Assembly (NCBI RefSeq): GCF_000381065.1
Contig: NZ_KB905854.1
Coordinates: 1 to 64,000 of the forward strand
Length of the DNA: 64,000 bases
Reading direction: 5' to 3'
Source of the DNA: Propionispira raffinosivorans DSM 20765
Lineage (GTDB): Bacteria; Bacillota; Negativicutes; Selenomonadales; Selenomonadaceae
The translations under genes were made by a program, and so were the position numbers. Each line of letters begins with the position of its first letter. Within the stretch, counting starts at the first letter, position 1. Positions 1 through 7,390 of the stretch are shown here, piece after piece. Below the pieces are notes generated by a model. That model was not told where the DNA came from, made no database searches, and worked only from the letters and a program-made list of their open reading frames with translations.

Positions 1-396
1 GATCATATTGGTATTGCTGTTGCTGACTTAGCAGAAGCAAAAAAATTCTATACAGATATTCTTGGTCTTAAAGCAACAGGCGAAGAAGTAGTTGAAGAAC
101 AAAAAGTAAAAGTTTGCTTTATACCATCCGGTGACAGCGAATTAGAACTTTTGGAATCGACGTCTCCAGATGGTCCGATTGCAAAATTCATTGAAAAAAA
201 CAATGGCAGAAACGGGATTCAGCATATTGCACTTCGCGTTGATAATATTGAACAAACGATTGCAGATTTATTGGCAAAAGGCGTTCGTATGATTGATGAA
301 AAACCACGTTATGGTGCGGGCGGATCAAGTATTGCGTTTGTTCATCCAAAATCTACCGGCGGTATTTTAGTTGAACTTTGCCAACGCAATAAATAA
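1..396 (+). CDS. mce: Methylmalonyl-CoA epimerase, 5'-truncated by the window edge
   Basis: The reading frame is open from base 1 and ends at a TAA at 394-396, so the first few residues lie outside the window. The product is a glyoxalase/VOC-fold protein. It starts DHIGIAVADL with the metal-ligand His of the first beta-alpha-beta unit, has the second His in GIQHIALRVDNIE, and ends with the metal-binding Glu in GGILVELCQ. These are the hallmarks of methylmalonyl-CoA epimerase, which interconverts the R and S forms of methylmalonyl-CoA in the succinate-propionate pathway. The role is cytoplasmic and fits a propionate-forming anaerobe. Partner genes (mutase, decarboxylase) would be upstream and are not visible. 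A strong terminator follows at once, so this is the last gene of its operon. Confidence 0.9.
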   Translation, partial: DHIGIAVADLAEAKKFYTDILGLKATGEEVVEEQKVKVCFIPSGDSELELLESTSPDGPIAKFIEKNNGRNGIQHIALRVDNIEQTIADLLAKGVRMIDEKPRYGAGGSSIAFVHPKSTGGILVELCQRNK

Positions 397-420
397 ACAT
401 ATCATATTTAGAGTTAACTC

Positions 421-472
421 AAGAGGAGCAGAAAAAATCATTATGATTTTTTCTGCTCCTCTTGGTTTTTTT
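421..472 (+). terminator. Rho-independent terminator after mce
   Basis: A nearly perfect inverted repeat (AGAGGAGCAGAAAAAATCAT and its complement around a TATG loop) is followed by a T-rich tail ending near 472. It closes the mce operon. Confidence 0.9.
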
Positions 473-490
473 GTATTCCAAAATATTTAG

Positions 491-517
491 GATATATAAG
501 TTGCATTAAATATTTTT
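491..517 (-). repeat. Terminal fragment of the dispersed hairpin element
   Basis: The 23 bases 493-515 match exactly the reverse complement of the right end of the element copy at 19189-19335, and closely match the left edge of the copy at 39747. The core and the other end are absent, so this is a solo terminal fragment or decayed copy. It lies just upstream of the nadA promoter. Confidence 0.6.
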
Positions 518-527
518 TTGCTTACCG

Positions 528-582
528 TTGCGGTATTTTGGAAAAGGATTTATAATTATAGTATTGTCAACTGTCAAGACAG
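528..582 (+). promoter_or_regulatory. Promoter and candidate operator of nadABC
   Basis: A sigma-A-type promoter is visible: TTGCGG at 528-533, a 17-base spacer and a perfect TATAAT at 551-556. Just downstream, where a repressor would block the start region, is the palindrome CTGTCAAGACAG (571-582), preceded by another TGTCAA half (565-570). NAD synthesis operons in Firmicutes are often repressed by NiaR (YrxA) in response to nicotinate. Calling this a NiaR site is inference from position and symmetry. Confidence 0.6.
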
Positions 583-608
583 TAAGAAAGATGATGGAGA
601 AATTATAA

Positions 609-1517
609 ATGAAAAATTTGGTACAGGAAATCGAAAAATTAAAAAAAGAGCGACGGGCTGTTATTTTAGCGCATGTATACCAGCCGCCAGAAATTCAAGC
701 GATTGCGGATTACACAGGCGATTCATTTGGTCTATCGCAGCAAGCAGCAGCAACCGATGCAGAAGTAATTGTATTTTGCGGTGTTCATTTTATGGCGGAA
801 ACTGCCGCTATTTTATCACCAGAAAAAATAGTTTTGCTCCCAGCAATCGATGCTGGATGCTTGATGTTTGATGATATGATTGAGCAGGCATTAAAGAAAA
901 AAATACAGGAAAAACCGGATGCGGTCGTTGTGTCATATGTCAATACACCAGCAGCGGTTAAAGCGATAAGTGATATTTGCTGCACATCCGCCAATGCAGT
1001 CGCCGTGGTTGAATCGATAGCGTGTGACAAAGAAATTATTTTTGTGCCGGATCGAAATCTCGCTTCGTATGTACAAGAGCAAACGAATGCTAATATTTTT
1101 TCTTGGCCCAGCTGTTGCCCAACGCATGCACGTCTGTCAAAAGAGGAACTTCAGGCAATGAAAGAAAAGCACCCCAAGGCACTCGTTCTAATGCATCCTG
1201 AATGTGAGCCGGAAGTGAGGGGAATTGCTGATTTTATTGGCAGCACGACTAATATTGTAAAAGAAGCAAAACGCAGCCCAAACCGTGAATTTATTATTGC
1301 AACGGAGCAGGGCGTTTTATATCAGCTAGAAAAGGAGTGCCCAGAGAAAAGTTTTTATTTGGCATCGGATAAAATGGTCTGCAGCAATATGAAAAAAACG
1401 ACACTCGAAAAAGTTAAAAGTTCATTGGTTCAGTTGGAACCACGAATCATCGTTCCGGAAGAAACTCGCTTGCGGGCAGTCGGAAGCTTGAAAAAAATGC
1501 TGGCAATTTGCGGTTAG
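609..1517 (+). CDS. nadA: Quinolinate synthase A
   Basis: NadA condenses iminoaspartate with dihydroxyacetone phosphate to quinolinate, the second step of de novo NAD synthesis, using an oxygen-sensitive [4Fe-4S] cluster. The 302-residue product has the family length of the short, non-RecA-linked type. Three repeated domains are recognisable: AHVYQPPEIQAIADYTGDS at the N-terminus, the SANA motif near 127-130 and PTHA near 171-174. The likely cluster cysteines are C84 (DAGCLM), C169 or C170 (SWPSCC) and C258 (DKMVCSNM). The chosen ATG has a GGAGA ribosome site ten bases upstream. nadB follows after ten bases, so the two are co-transcribed with nadC. Confidence 0.95.
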   Translation: MKNLVQEIEKLKKERRAVILAHVYQPPEIQAIADYTGDSFGLSQQAAATDAEVIVFCGVHFMAETAAILSPEKIVLLPAIDAGCLMFDDMIEQALKKKIQEKPDAVVVSYVNTPAAVKAISDICCTSANAVAVVESIACDKEIIFVPDRNLASYVQEQTNANIFSWPSCCPTHARLSKEELQAMKEKHPKALVLMHPECEPEVRGIADFIGSTTNIVKEAKRSPNREFIIATEQGVLYQLEKECPEKSFYLASDKMVCSNMKKTTLEKVKSSLVQLEPRIIVPEETRLRAVGSLKKMLAICG

Positions 1518-1527
1518 GAGAATTAGA

Positions 1528-3099
1528 ATGCAGCGTTATTTAATGAATTTTTCGACCAAGGATCTTCCCGTACAAAAAACGGATTGTCTTGTGGTCGGCA
1601 GTGGGGTTGCTGGGCTGATTACTGCCTGGTATGCGGCTGAAAAAGGTCAGAAGGTCTTATTGATGGTAAAAGATACATTACATGACAGCAATACCAATCA
1701 GGCGCAGGGCGGCATTGCTTCCGTTTTTGGTGAAGATGATACCTTTGCTTTGCATGTGGCCGATACAATCAAAGCCGGAGCTGGACTTTGCGATGAAGAA
1801 ATTGTGAGACTGGTTGTTGAAGAAGGACATGATGCGGTAGAGAATCTGATGAAATTAGGGGCGGTTTTCGATCGTGATAAACAGGGGAATATTGCTTTGG
1901 GGCGTGAGGGTTGTCATTCACGTTCAAGGGTGTTACATGCCAAAGGCGATGCGACCGGGGCTGAAGTTGTGCGCTGTTTGCTGGCGGCGGTTGAATCACA
2001 TCCGAATATAGTTATTATGGAACATCATTATTTAGTAGATTTATTGATTCAACAGGGAACTTGTTATGGGGGACTTTTATGGTGCGAGCAAAATAAAGAA
2101 TTATTGACGGTTCGTGCAGGCTCGATTGTTTTGGCTACTGGCGGTGCCGGACAATTGTTTGTTCATACAACGAATCCGGATGGTGCAACGGGAAGTGGAA
2201 TTAGCATTGCCTATCGCGCCGGTGCAGTTCTTATGGATATGGAATTTGTTCAATTTCATCCAACAGCACTTGCTTTTAGTGGTGGAGATAATTTTTTGAT
2301 TTCTGAGGCGGTACGTGGGGCGGGCGGTATTTTACGCAATGCACGAGGAGAACGTTTTATGCCAAAGTATCATGAACTGGCGGAATTGGCACCGCGCGAC
2401 ATCGTAGCACGCGCTATTTTCCAAGAAATGAAACAAGATGGTGCGGATCATATCTATCTGGACGCCAGGGCGATTGATCAGTTGACGACAAAGTTTCCCA
2501 TGATTACAGCAACTTGTGAAACGTATGGGATCAACATCCAATCGGATCTTATTCCCGTTGCTCCAGCAGCACATTATATGATGGGAGGCATCCAAGTTGA
2601 TCGAAATGGCGAGAGCAGCATCCAGCAACTATTTGTTTGTGGTGAAGCTGCTTGTACAGGGCTGCATGGTGCCAATCGTCTAGCGAGCAATTCCCTGCTA
2701 GAAGGACTCGTTTTTGGGCGGAGAATTGCTGAGCTTATCGCACGGCGACATGTGGCAATCAAGGAAAGCATTGATTGGAAATGTACATCCTTGCAAAAGA
2801 AAGCCTATCGCTGTGCTATAACGGCCATGCAAAAAACAATGAGCCGTCACTTGGGTCTAATTCGTGATTTTTCGGGTTTGACGGTTGCCAATGAATTTTT
2901 TGCTGGTATACATAATGATCTCGATGGAACAAATGCTTTTAGTCAGCAGGAGCTCGAATATCGTAATATGCTGCTAACTGCGAAGCTTATTGCCCAGACG
3001 GCTGCAATGCGCCAAGAAAGCCGCGGTGGACATTATCGCAGTGACTATTCCAGACCTTCGGCGGCTTGGCAGCAGCATATTTTAGAGAAAAGCAGGTAA
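1528..3099 (+). CDS. nadB: L-aspartate oxidase
   Basis: NadB oxidises L-aspartate to iminoaspartate, the substrate of NadA. In an anaerobe the FAD is probably reoxidised by fumarate. The 523-residue length is normal. The N-terminal FAD-binding dinucleotide fold shows GSGVAGLITAWYAAEKG, followed by the succinate dehydrogenase/fumarate reductase flavoprotein signatures: NTNQAQGGIA, REGCHSRSRVLHAKGDATG, EFVQFHPTAL and the catalytic-domain GGIQVD and GANRLASNSLLEGLVFG stretches. A helical C-terminal domain follows from about residue 420. It starts ten bases after nadA with GGAGAA as ribosome site and is followed after four bases by nadC, so the three genes form one operon. Confidence 0.95.
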   Translation: MQRYLMNFSTKDLPVQKTDCLVVGSGVAGLITAWYAAEKGQKVLLMVKDTLHDSNTNQAQGGIASVFGEDDTFALHVADTIKAGAGLCDEEIVRLVVEEGHDAVENLMKLGAVFDRDKQGNIALGREGCHSRSRVLHAKGDATGAEVVRCLLAAVESHPNIVIMEHHYLVDLLIQQGTCYGGLLWCEQNKELLTVRAGSIVLATGGAGQLFVHTTNPDGATGSGISIAYRAGAVLMDMEFVQFHPTALAFSGGDNFLISEAVRGAGGILRNARGERFMPKYHELAELAPRDIVARAIFQEMKQDGADHIYLDARAIDQLTTKFPMITATCETYGINIQSDLIPVAPAAHYMMGGIQVDRNGESSIQQLFVCGEAACTGLHGANRLASNSLLEGLVFGRRIAELIARRHVAIKESIDWKCTSLQKKAYRCAITAMQKTMSRHLGLIRDFSGLTVANEFFAGIHNDLDGTNAFSQQELEYRNMLLTAKLIAQTAAMRQESRGGHYRSDYSRPSAAWQQHILEKSR

Positions 3100-3103
3100 A
3101 ACT

Positions 3104-3949
3104 ATGAAATTTAAAAACTTTAATCTAGATCGTTGGCTTGAAAACTGGTTAGCCGAAGATATTGGCAGTGGTGATCTGACAACCGATTTGATTGTGCCGG
3201 AAGCAGCTGTGGCAAAGGCGTGTATTCATTCTAAAGATATAGGACTTTTGGCTGGTGTTGATGTTGCTGGACGTGTTTTTACTTTACTCAATCCCGACAT
3301 CCAATTTACGGTGTGTGCGCGAGATGGGGCGCAGCTTGATAAACAAACTGTGATTGCAACCGTCGAAGGTGATGCACGCAGTATCTTGGCGGGTGAACGA
3401 CTGGCACTCAATTTGCTTCAGCATTTGAGCGGCATTGCGACCCAAACAGCACATTTCACAGCGCTGGCAGCGCCATATGGTGCACGTCTGGTAGATACTC
3501 GCAAGACTACACCAGGGCTTAGATTACTCGAAAAATACGCTGTAAGAGTAGGCGGGGGCTTCAACCATCGCCTGGGGCTTTATGATGCGGTGCTAATTAA
3601 AGACAACCATATCAAAGTGGCTGGAGGCATTAAGGCAGCGTTGGAATTGGTCAAACAAGAAATTTCACATATGACAAAAATTGAAATTGAAGTGGAAAAT
3701 ATTGCGGGGGTCGAAGCAGCTCTTCGCGGAGGCGCAGATGTTATCATGTTGGATAATATGGATTGTGAGCAAATGATACAAGCTGTAAAGCTAATTGATG
3801 GACGTGTACCAGTAGAGGCTTCTGGTGGTATTACGGCAAAAACGGTGGCTGCTATTGCTGCAACGGGTGTAGACATAATATCGGTGGGGGCCCTGACACA
3901 TTCGGTTCGATCCCTTGATATCAGTCTTGATATTGATTTAAATAAATAA
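3104..3949 (+). CDS. nadC: Nicotinate-nucleotide pyrophosphorylase (carboxylating)
   Basis: NadC (quinolinate phosphoribosyltransferase) joins quinolinate and PRPP, giving nicotinate mononucleotide, CO2 and pyrophosphate. At 281 residues it is full length. It shows the N-terminal EDIGSGDLTTDLIV, the PRPP/quinolinate-binding DTRKTTPGLRLLEKYAVRVG, GGFNHRLGLYDAVLIKDNH, and the barrel motifs EVENIAGVEAALRGGADVI and VEASGGI. It is the last gene of the nadABC operon, and a hairpin follows its stop codon. With nadA and nadB it gives the complete aspartate route to nicotinate mononucleotide. Confidence 0.95.
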   Translation: MKFKNFNLDRWLENWLAEDIGSGDLTTDLIVPEAAVAKACIHSKDIGLLAGVDVAGRVFTLLNPDIQFTVCARDGAQLDKQTVIATVEGDARSILAGERLALNLLQHLSGIATQTAHFTALAAPYGARLVDTRKTTPGLRLLEKYAVRVGGGFNHRLGLYDAVLIKDNHIKVAGGIKAALELVKQEISHMTKIEIEVENIAGVEAALRGGADVIMLDNMDCEQMIQAVKLIDGRVPVEASGGITAKTVAAIAATGVDIISVGALTHSVRSLDISLDIDLNK

Positions 3950-3961
3950 AAAACTGTCGAA

Positions 3962-4006
3962 TAGAATCGGTGTATAAAGTCACTGGTTCTATTATTTTTG
4001 TTTTAA
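3962..4006 (+). terminator. Terminator after nadC
   Basis: The inverted repeat TAGAATCGGTG ... CACTGGTTCTA (two G-T wobbles) is followed by TATTTTTGTTTT. The remaining 240 bases up to cheR are AT-rich; a TTATAAT at 4124-4130 could be the -10 box for cheR, but I see no convincing -35. Confidence 0.75.
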
Positions 4007-4248
4007 AATAAAAATAAAAATCAAGGCTAATTGGAAAAAAAGAGAATTTATTAAGTTTTTGTGAATTTCCGTGCATTTATGTAGGACTTTTCTATCTAAA
4101 GAACGAATATTATCTTTATTGGGTTATAATTGTTTTTTGTAGGCGTTGAAGACTCGCTGTTAGAAGTATGCCCATTATTGTATATAACAAAGGTTAACCT
4201 TTTGACCATAAGGATTATTAGTGTTAATTATAATGAGGAGGTAAATAT

Positions 4249-5031
4249 ATGCTCGATGAAAAAGATTGGGAATTATTTAAACAAAAGCTGAAAATGAAGA
4301 CGGGTATTGATTTAAATTTGTATAAAGCAAATCAAATGCAGCGCCGGATCGGGAATCTAATGACGCGGCATGGTAGTACATCGTATGTGGCTTTTTTTAG
4401 CAGCATTGAAAATGATAAACAAGCTTTTGCTAATTTTATTGAATATCTGACGATAAATGTATCGGAATTTTTTCGGACACCGGATAAATTTTCTCAGCTG
4501 GAAACAACGGTAATTCCAGATTTATTGAAAAAAAGTTCAAAACTTAATATTTGGAGTGCTGGTTGTTCAATTGGAGCGGAACCTTACTCCATGGCAATGA
4601 TTTTAAAAGAAATGACGCCGATGTCAAAACATCGTATTTTAGCGAGTGATCTTGATATTGAAATTATTACGAAAGCCAAAAAAGGTGTTTATTCTGATAA
4701 TGAATTAAAAAGTATTTCAGCGGATCGCAAAAGAAAATATTTTACTGCAGAGGCGGATAAATTTGCAGTTTTGCCTGAGATCAAGTCCTGTATTGAATTT
4801 AAACAGCATAATTTATTAAAGGATCGTTTTGAAACGGGCTTTGATCTTATTTTATGCCGTAACGTAGTAATTTATTTTACAGAAGAAGCTAAGGATCAAT
4901 TATATAGAGACTTTTTTGCGGCACTGAAACCAGGCGGCGTTTTATTTGTTGGTGCCACCGAGGCTATCTTAAATTTCCGCAATATGGGCTATGAATCTTA
5001 TTTACCATTTTTTTATCGCAGACCAATGTAA
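4249..5031 (+). CDS. cheR: CheR-type protein-glutamate methyltransferase
   Basis: The 260-residue product is a CheR methyltransferase, which uses SAM to methylate glutamates on chemoreceptors. The all-alpha N-terminal domain spans roughly 1-75. The SAM-binding domain follows with VSEFFRTPDKF, the glycine motif IWSAGCSIGAEPYSMAMIL, ILASDLD, FDLILCRNVVIYF and PGGVLFVGATE. The start has a strong AGGAGG site. No other chemotaxis gene lies nearby and the gene appears monocistronic, so it is an orphan CheR. It might act on receptors coded elsewhere or in a non-chemotaxis signalling pathway; the sequence does not decide this. Confidence 0.88.
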   Translation: MLDEKDWELFKQKLKMKTGIDLNLYKANQMQRRIGNLMTRHGSTSYVAFFSSIENDKQAFANFIEYLTINVSEFFRTPDKFSQLETTVIPDLLKKSSKLNIWSAGCSIGAEPYSMAMILKEMTPMSKHRILASDLDIEIITKAKKGVYSDNELKSISADRKRKYFTAEADKFAVLPEIKSCIEFKQHNLLKDRFETGFDLILCRNVVIYFTEEAKDQLYRDFFAALKPGGVLFVGATEAILNFRNMGYESYLPFFYRRPM

Positions 5032-5150
5032 TAGATCATCTAGATTATGGGGATGATTTTGCTATAAATTGATTTCGTCAGAATTAATCGTGAGAAATGT
5101 GTTACAATGAAAACATACTCTAGAGCGGAATCAATTGCGGAGGAGATTTT

Positions 5151-6110
5151 ATGTACTCGAATCAGAAAATCGAAACGATGCCTCGCGAACTCATGACGCA
5201 GCTGCAGACGGAACGATTGCGCAAGACAATGAAATGGGCTTATGAAAAAAGCCCGTTTTATCATGAAAAAATGAACTCGATGGGGCTGACAGACCAGTCT
5301 ATACAGACGTTAGATGATTTAAAAAAAATGCCATTTACAACACAAAATGATCTGATCGTAAATTCCCCGTTTGGTTTTTTAACGGTACCAATCAGCGGTA
5401 CGATCCGTATGCGGATTGTTGGAAGAAATTTTAACATTGCTCGTGCATATACAAATGCTGATGTCGGACGCAATGTTGAAATGATGACACGCTGCCTGAT
5501 GGCTGGGGGTGTAACCAAGGGAACGATCATGGAAGTGATTGATGAATATTCAGATGAAAATGCTTTGAGTGTTCAATATGCAGCCGAAGTACTTGGTGCG
5601 ACGGTGATTCCGTCGCCTTTGACAAACTTGGAACGTGCGATTACGATGATGAACCAATTTGGCGTGGATGCAATCGTTAGCAACCCGAAACAACTTTTAC
5701 AGCTCATCATCAATGCACAGGCATTTGAAAATGATATTAAGGGGATGCCGCTTACGGCCATCTTTTGTATGAATGATTTGCTTCGCAACAATATGGACAC
5801 GCATTTGAAGTCCAGAATTGGAGCGAAAATTTATAATATGTATTCACCCGTTGAGTTTGGCTGTGCGGGGATGTTGTTTGAATGTGAATATAAATGTGGT
5901 TTTCATATACAGGAAGACTATTTTTATCCGGAAGTTATTCGATTGGGTGATAATCAAGCTATTGATGAAAATCATATGGGTGAACTCGTTATCACATCTT
6001 TAGCTTTAGAAGCAATGCCTTTGATTCGTTTTAGAACAGGACAGATGGTGATGCTCGATCAGGATACCTGTAAGTGTGGTCGTACATTGATTCGGCTGAC
6101 GACACCTTAA
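5151..6110 (+). CDS. Degenerate phenylacetate-CoA-ligase-like (PaaK family) protein
   Basis: The 319-residue protein resembles PaaK, the adenylate-forming ligase of the ANL superfamily. Visible family features are ERLRKTMKWAYEKSPFYHEKM, LDDLKKMPFTTQNDL, the central YSPVEFGCAGMLFECEYKCGFH (the usual Y-x-x-E-x-G region) and PLIRFRTGQMVMLDQDTCKCGR. Two things are missing. The Ser/Gly/Thr-rich phosphate loop (SSGTTGKP in active PaaK) is replaced around residues 83-98 by sequence without it, and the protein stops right after the CxCGR motif, so the C-terminal lid domain with the catalytic lysine is absent. PaaK is usually about 430 residues. Ligase activity is therefore doubtful. A binding or regulatory role, or a decaying gene, are both possible, although the frame is intact and has a good GGAGG ribosome site. 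Confidence 0.7.
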   Translation: MYSNQKIETMPRELMTQLQTERLRKTMKWAYEKSPFYHEKMNSMGLTDQSIQTLDDLKKMPFTTQNDLIVNSPFGFLTVPISGTIRMRIVGRNFNIARAYTNADVGRNVEMMTRCLMAGGVTKGTIMEVIDEYSDENALSVQYAAEVLGATVIPSPLTNLERAITMMNQFGVDAIVSNPKQLLQLIINAQAFENDIKGMPLTAIFCMNDLLRNNMDTHLKSRIGAKIYNMYSPVEFGCAGMLFECEYKCGFHIQEDYFYPEVIRLGDNQAIDENHMGELVITSLALEAMPLIRFRTGQMVMLDQDTCKCGRTLIRLTTP

Positions 6111-6141
6111 TGCAAGAAAATTTAAAGATTGTACGTTTGCT

Positions 6142-6171
6142 GCACCGGATAAAAATCTGGTGCTTTTTTTA
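6142..6171 (+). terminator. Terminator after the PaaK-like gene
   Basis: GCACCGGAT, a four-base loop and ATCTGGTGC are followed by TTTTTTT, separating this gene from sbcDC. Confidence 0.88.
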
Positions 6172-6235
6172 TTCTTGCAGGGTTTTGAGCGAGCTGAAAA
6201 GAATTTAAGATTTATAGATAGAGGAGGGAACGTCA

Positions 6236-7390
6236 GTGCGTTTTATTCATACGTCAGATTGGCATTTAGGACGGTTGTTTCATGGTAAACATTTAACACA
6301 GGACCAGTCGCATGTTCTTGAACAATTTTATCAAGTGGTAAAGGACACAAAACCAGATGCAATATTGATTGCAGGTGATATTTATGATCGTGCGGTACCA
6401 CCGATCGAGGCGGTGGAACTTTTGGATGATACGCTGGCACGTCTTTTGCTGGACCAAAAGATACCCGTTATTATGATAGCTGGTAATCACGACAGTGCTC
6501 AGCGGATTGGATTTGGCAGTAAATTACTTGCCGGGCAGGGTCTGTATGTAACGGGACAGCTCACAAATCCTCTTACGCCCGTGGTACTGACGGATTCATT
6601 TGGCGATGTGTATTTTATGCCGTTTACCTATGCCGAACCATCTTTGGTACGATCCGTATATCAACATAATGAATCGCTGGACTTTGATGGGGCAATGAAA
6701 TTTTTAGTGCAGCAAAGTCTGCAAAGAATCCCACAAGGGGTACGTAAAGTTGCCTTAGCACATGCCTTTATTGCTGGTGGGCAAGAGTCAGAATCGGAGC
6801 GCCCGTTATCGGTAGGTGGCAGCAGCAATGTTAGTGCAGGAAGTTTTGCCGCCTTTGATTATACAGCACTAGGGCATTTACATAATTCGCAAAAAGCAGG
6901 TGGAAAACAGATTTGTTATTCGGGTTCTTTGATGAAATATTCTTTTGATGAGGCAAATCAAACTAAAGGAATCAATATCGTGGATATGGATAAGAATGGG
7001 CAAGTAGAGATCGAGCTGGTTTCGCTCAAGCCCAAATATGATGTTTGTAAAGTGTCAGGTTATTTTGCTGATATCTTGCAAAACCGTGAAAAATATCCTT
7101 CTCAGGATGATTATATGATGGTTTCACTGAAAGATACGCAGGCAATTCTTGATGTGCATGGGCAATTGGAGAAAATTTATCCGAACCTCATGCAGATTGA
7201 ACGACCTTATTTAAATATAGGGGGGAAACTAGCTACGGAGCGTTTGGATTATCGTACAAAGACGGAGCTGCAGCTATTTGGCGATTTTTTTCAGCAGATG
7301 ACAGATCGGGAGTTGAATCAAGAGCAAAAACAAACTTTTGCCACAAATTTGGATGAACTTTTGCTTAAAGCACGGGAGGTCAAATCATGA
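6236..7390 (+). CDS. sbcD: Exonuclease subunit SbcD (Mre11 family)
   Basis: SbcD is the Mn-dependent nuclease subunit of the SbcCD complex, which opens DNA hairpins and processes double-strand ends. The 384-residue product has the calcineurin-like metallophosphoesterase motifs in order: DWHLG near residue 8, GDIYDR near 47, GNHDSAQR near 84, then HAFIAGG and GHLHNS. A C-terminal capping domain follows from about 270. The start codon is GTG, chosen because a strong GAGGAGG site precedes it and the protein begins MRFIHTSDWH as is usual for the family. The stop overlaps the sbcC start by four bases (ATGA), which points to translational coupling. Confidence 0.95.
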   Translation: MRFIHTSDWHLGRLFHGKHLTQDQSHVLEQFYQVVKDTKPDAILIAGDIYDRAVPPIEAVELLDDTLARLLLDQKIPVIMIAGNHDSAQRIGFGSKLLAGQGLYVTGQLTNPLTPVVLTDSFGDVYFMPFTYAEPSLVRSVYQHNESLDFDGAMKFLVQQSLQRIPQGVRKVALAHAFIAGGQESESERPLSVGGSSNVSAGSFAAFDYTALGHLHNSQKAGGKQICYSGSLMKYSFDEANQTKGINIVDMDKNGQVEIELVSLKPKYDVCKVSGYFADILQNREKYPSQDDYMMVSLKDTQAILDVHGQLEKIYPNLMQIERPYLNIGGKLATERLDYRTKTELQLFGDFFQQMTDRELNQEQKQTFATNLDELLLKAREVKS

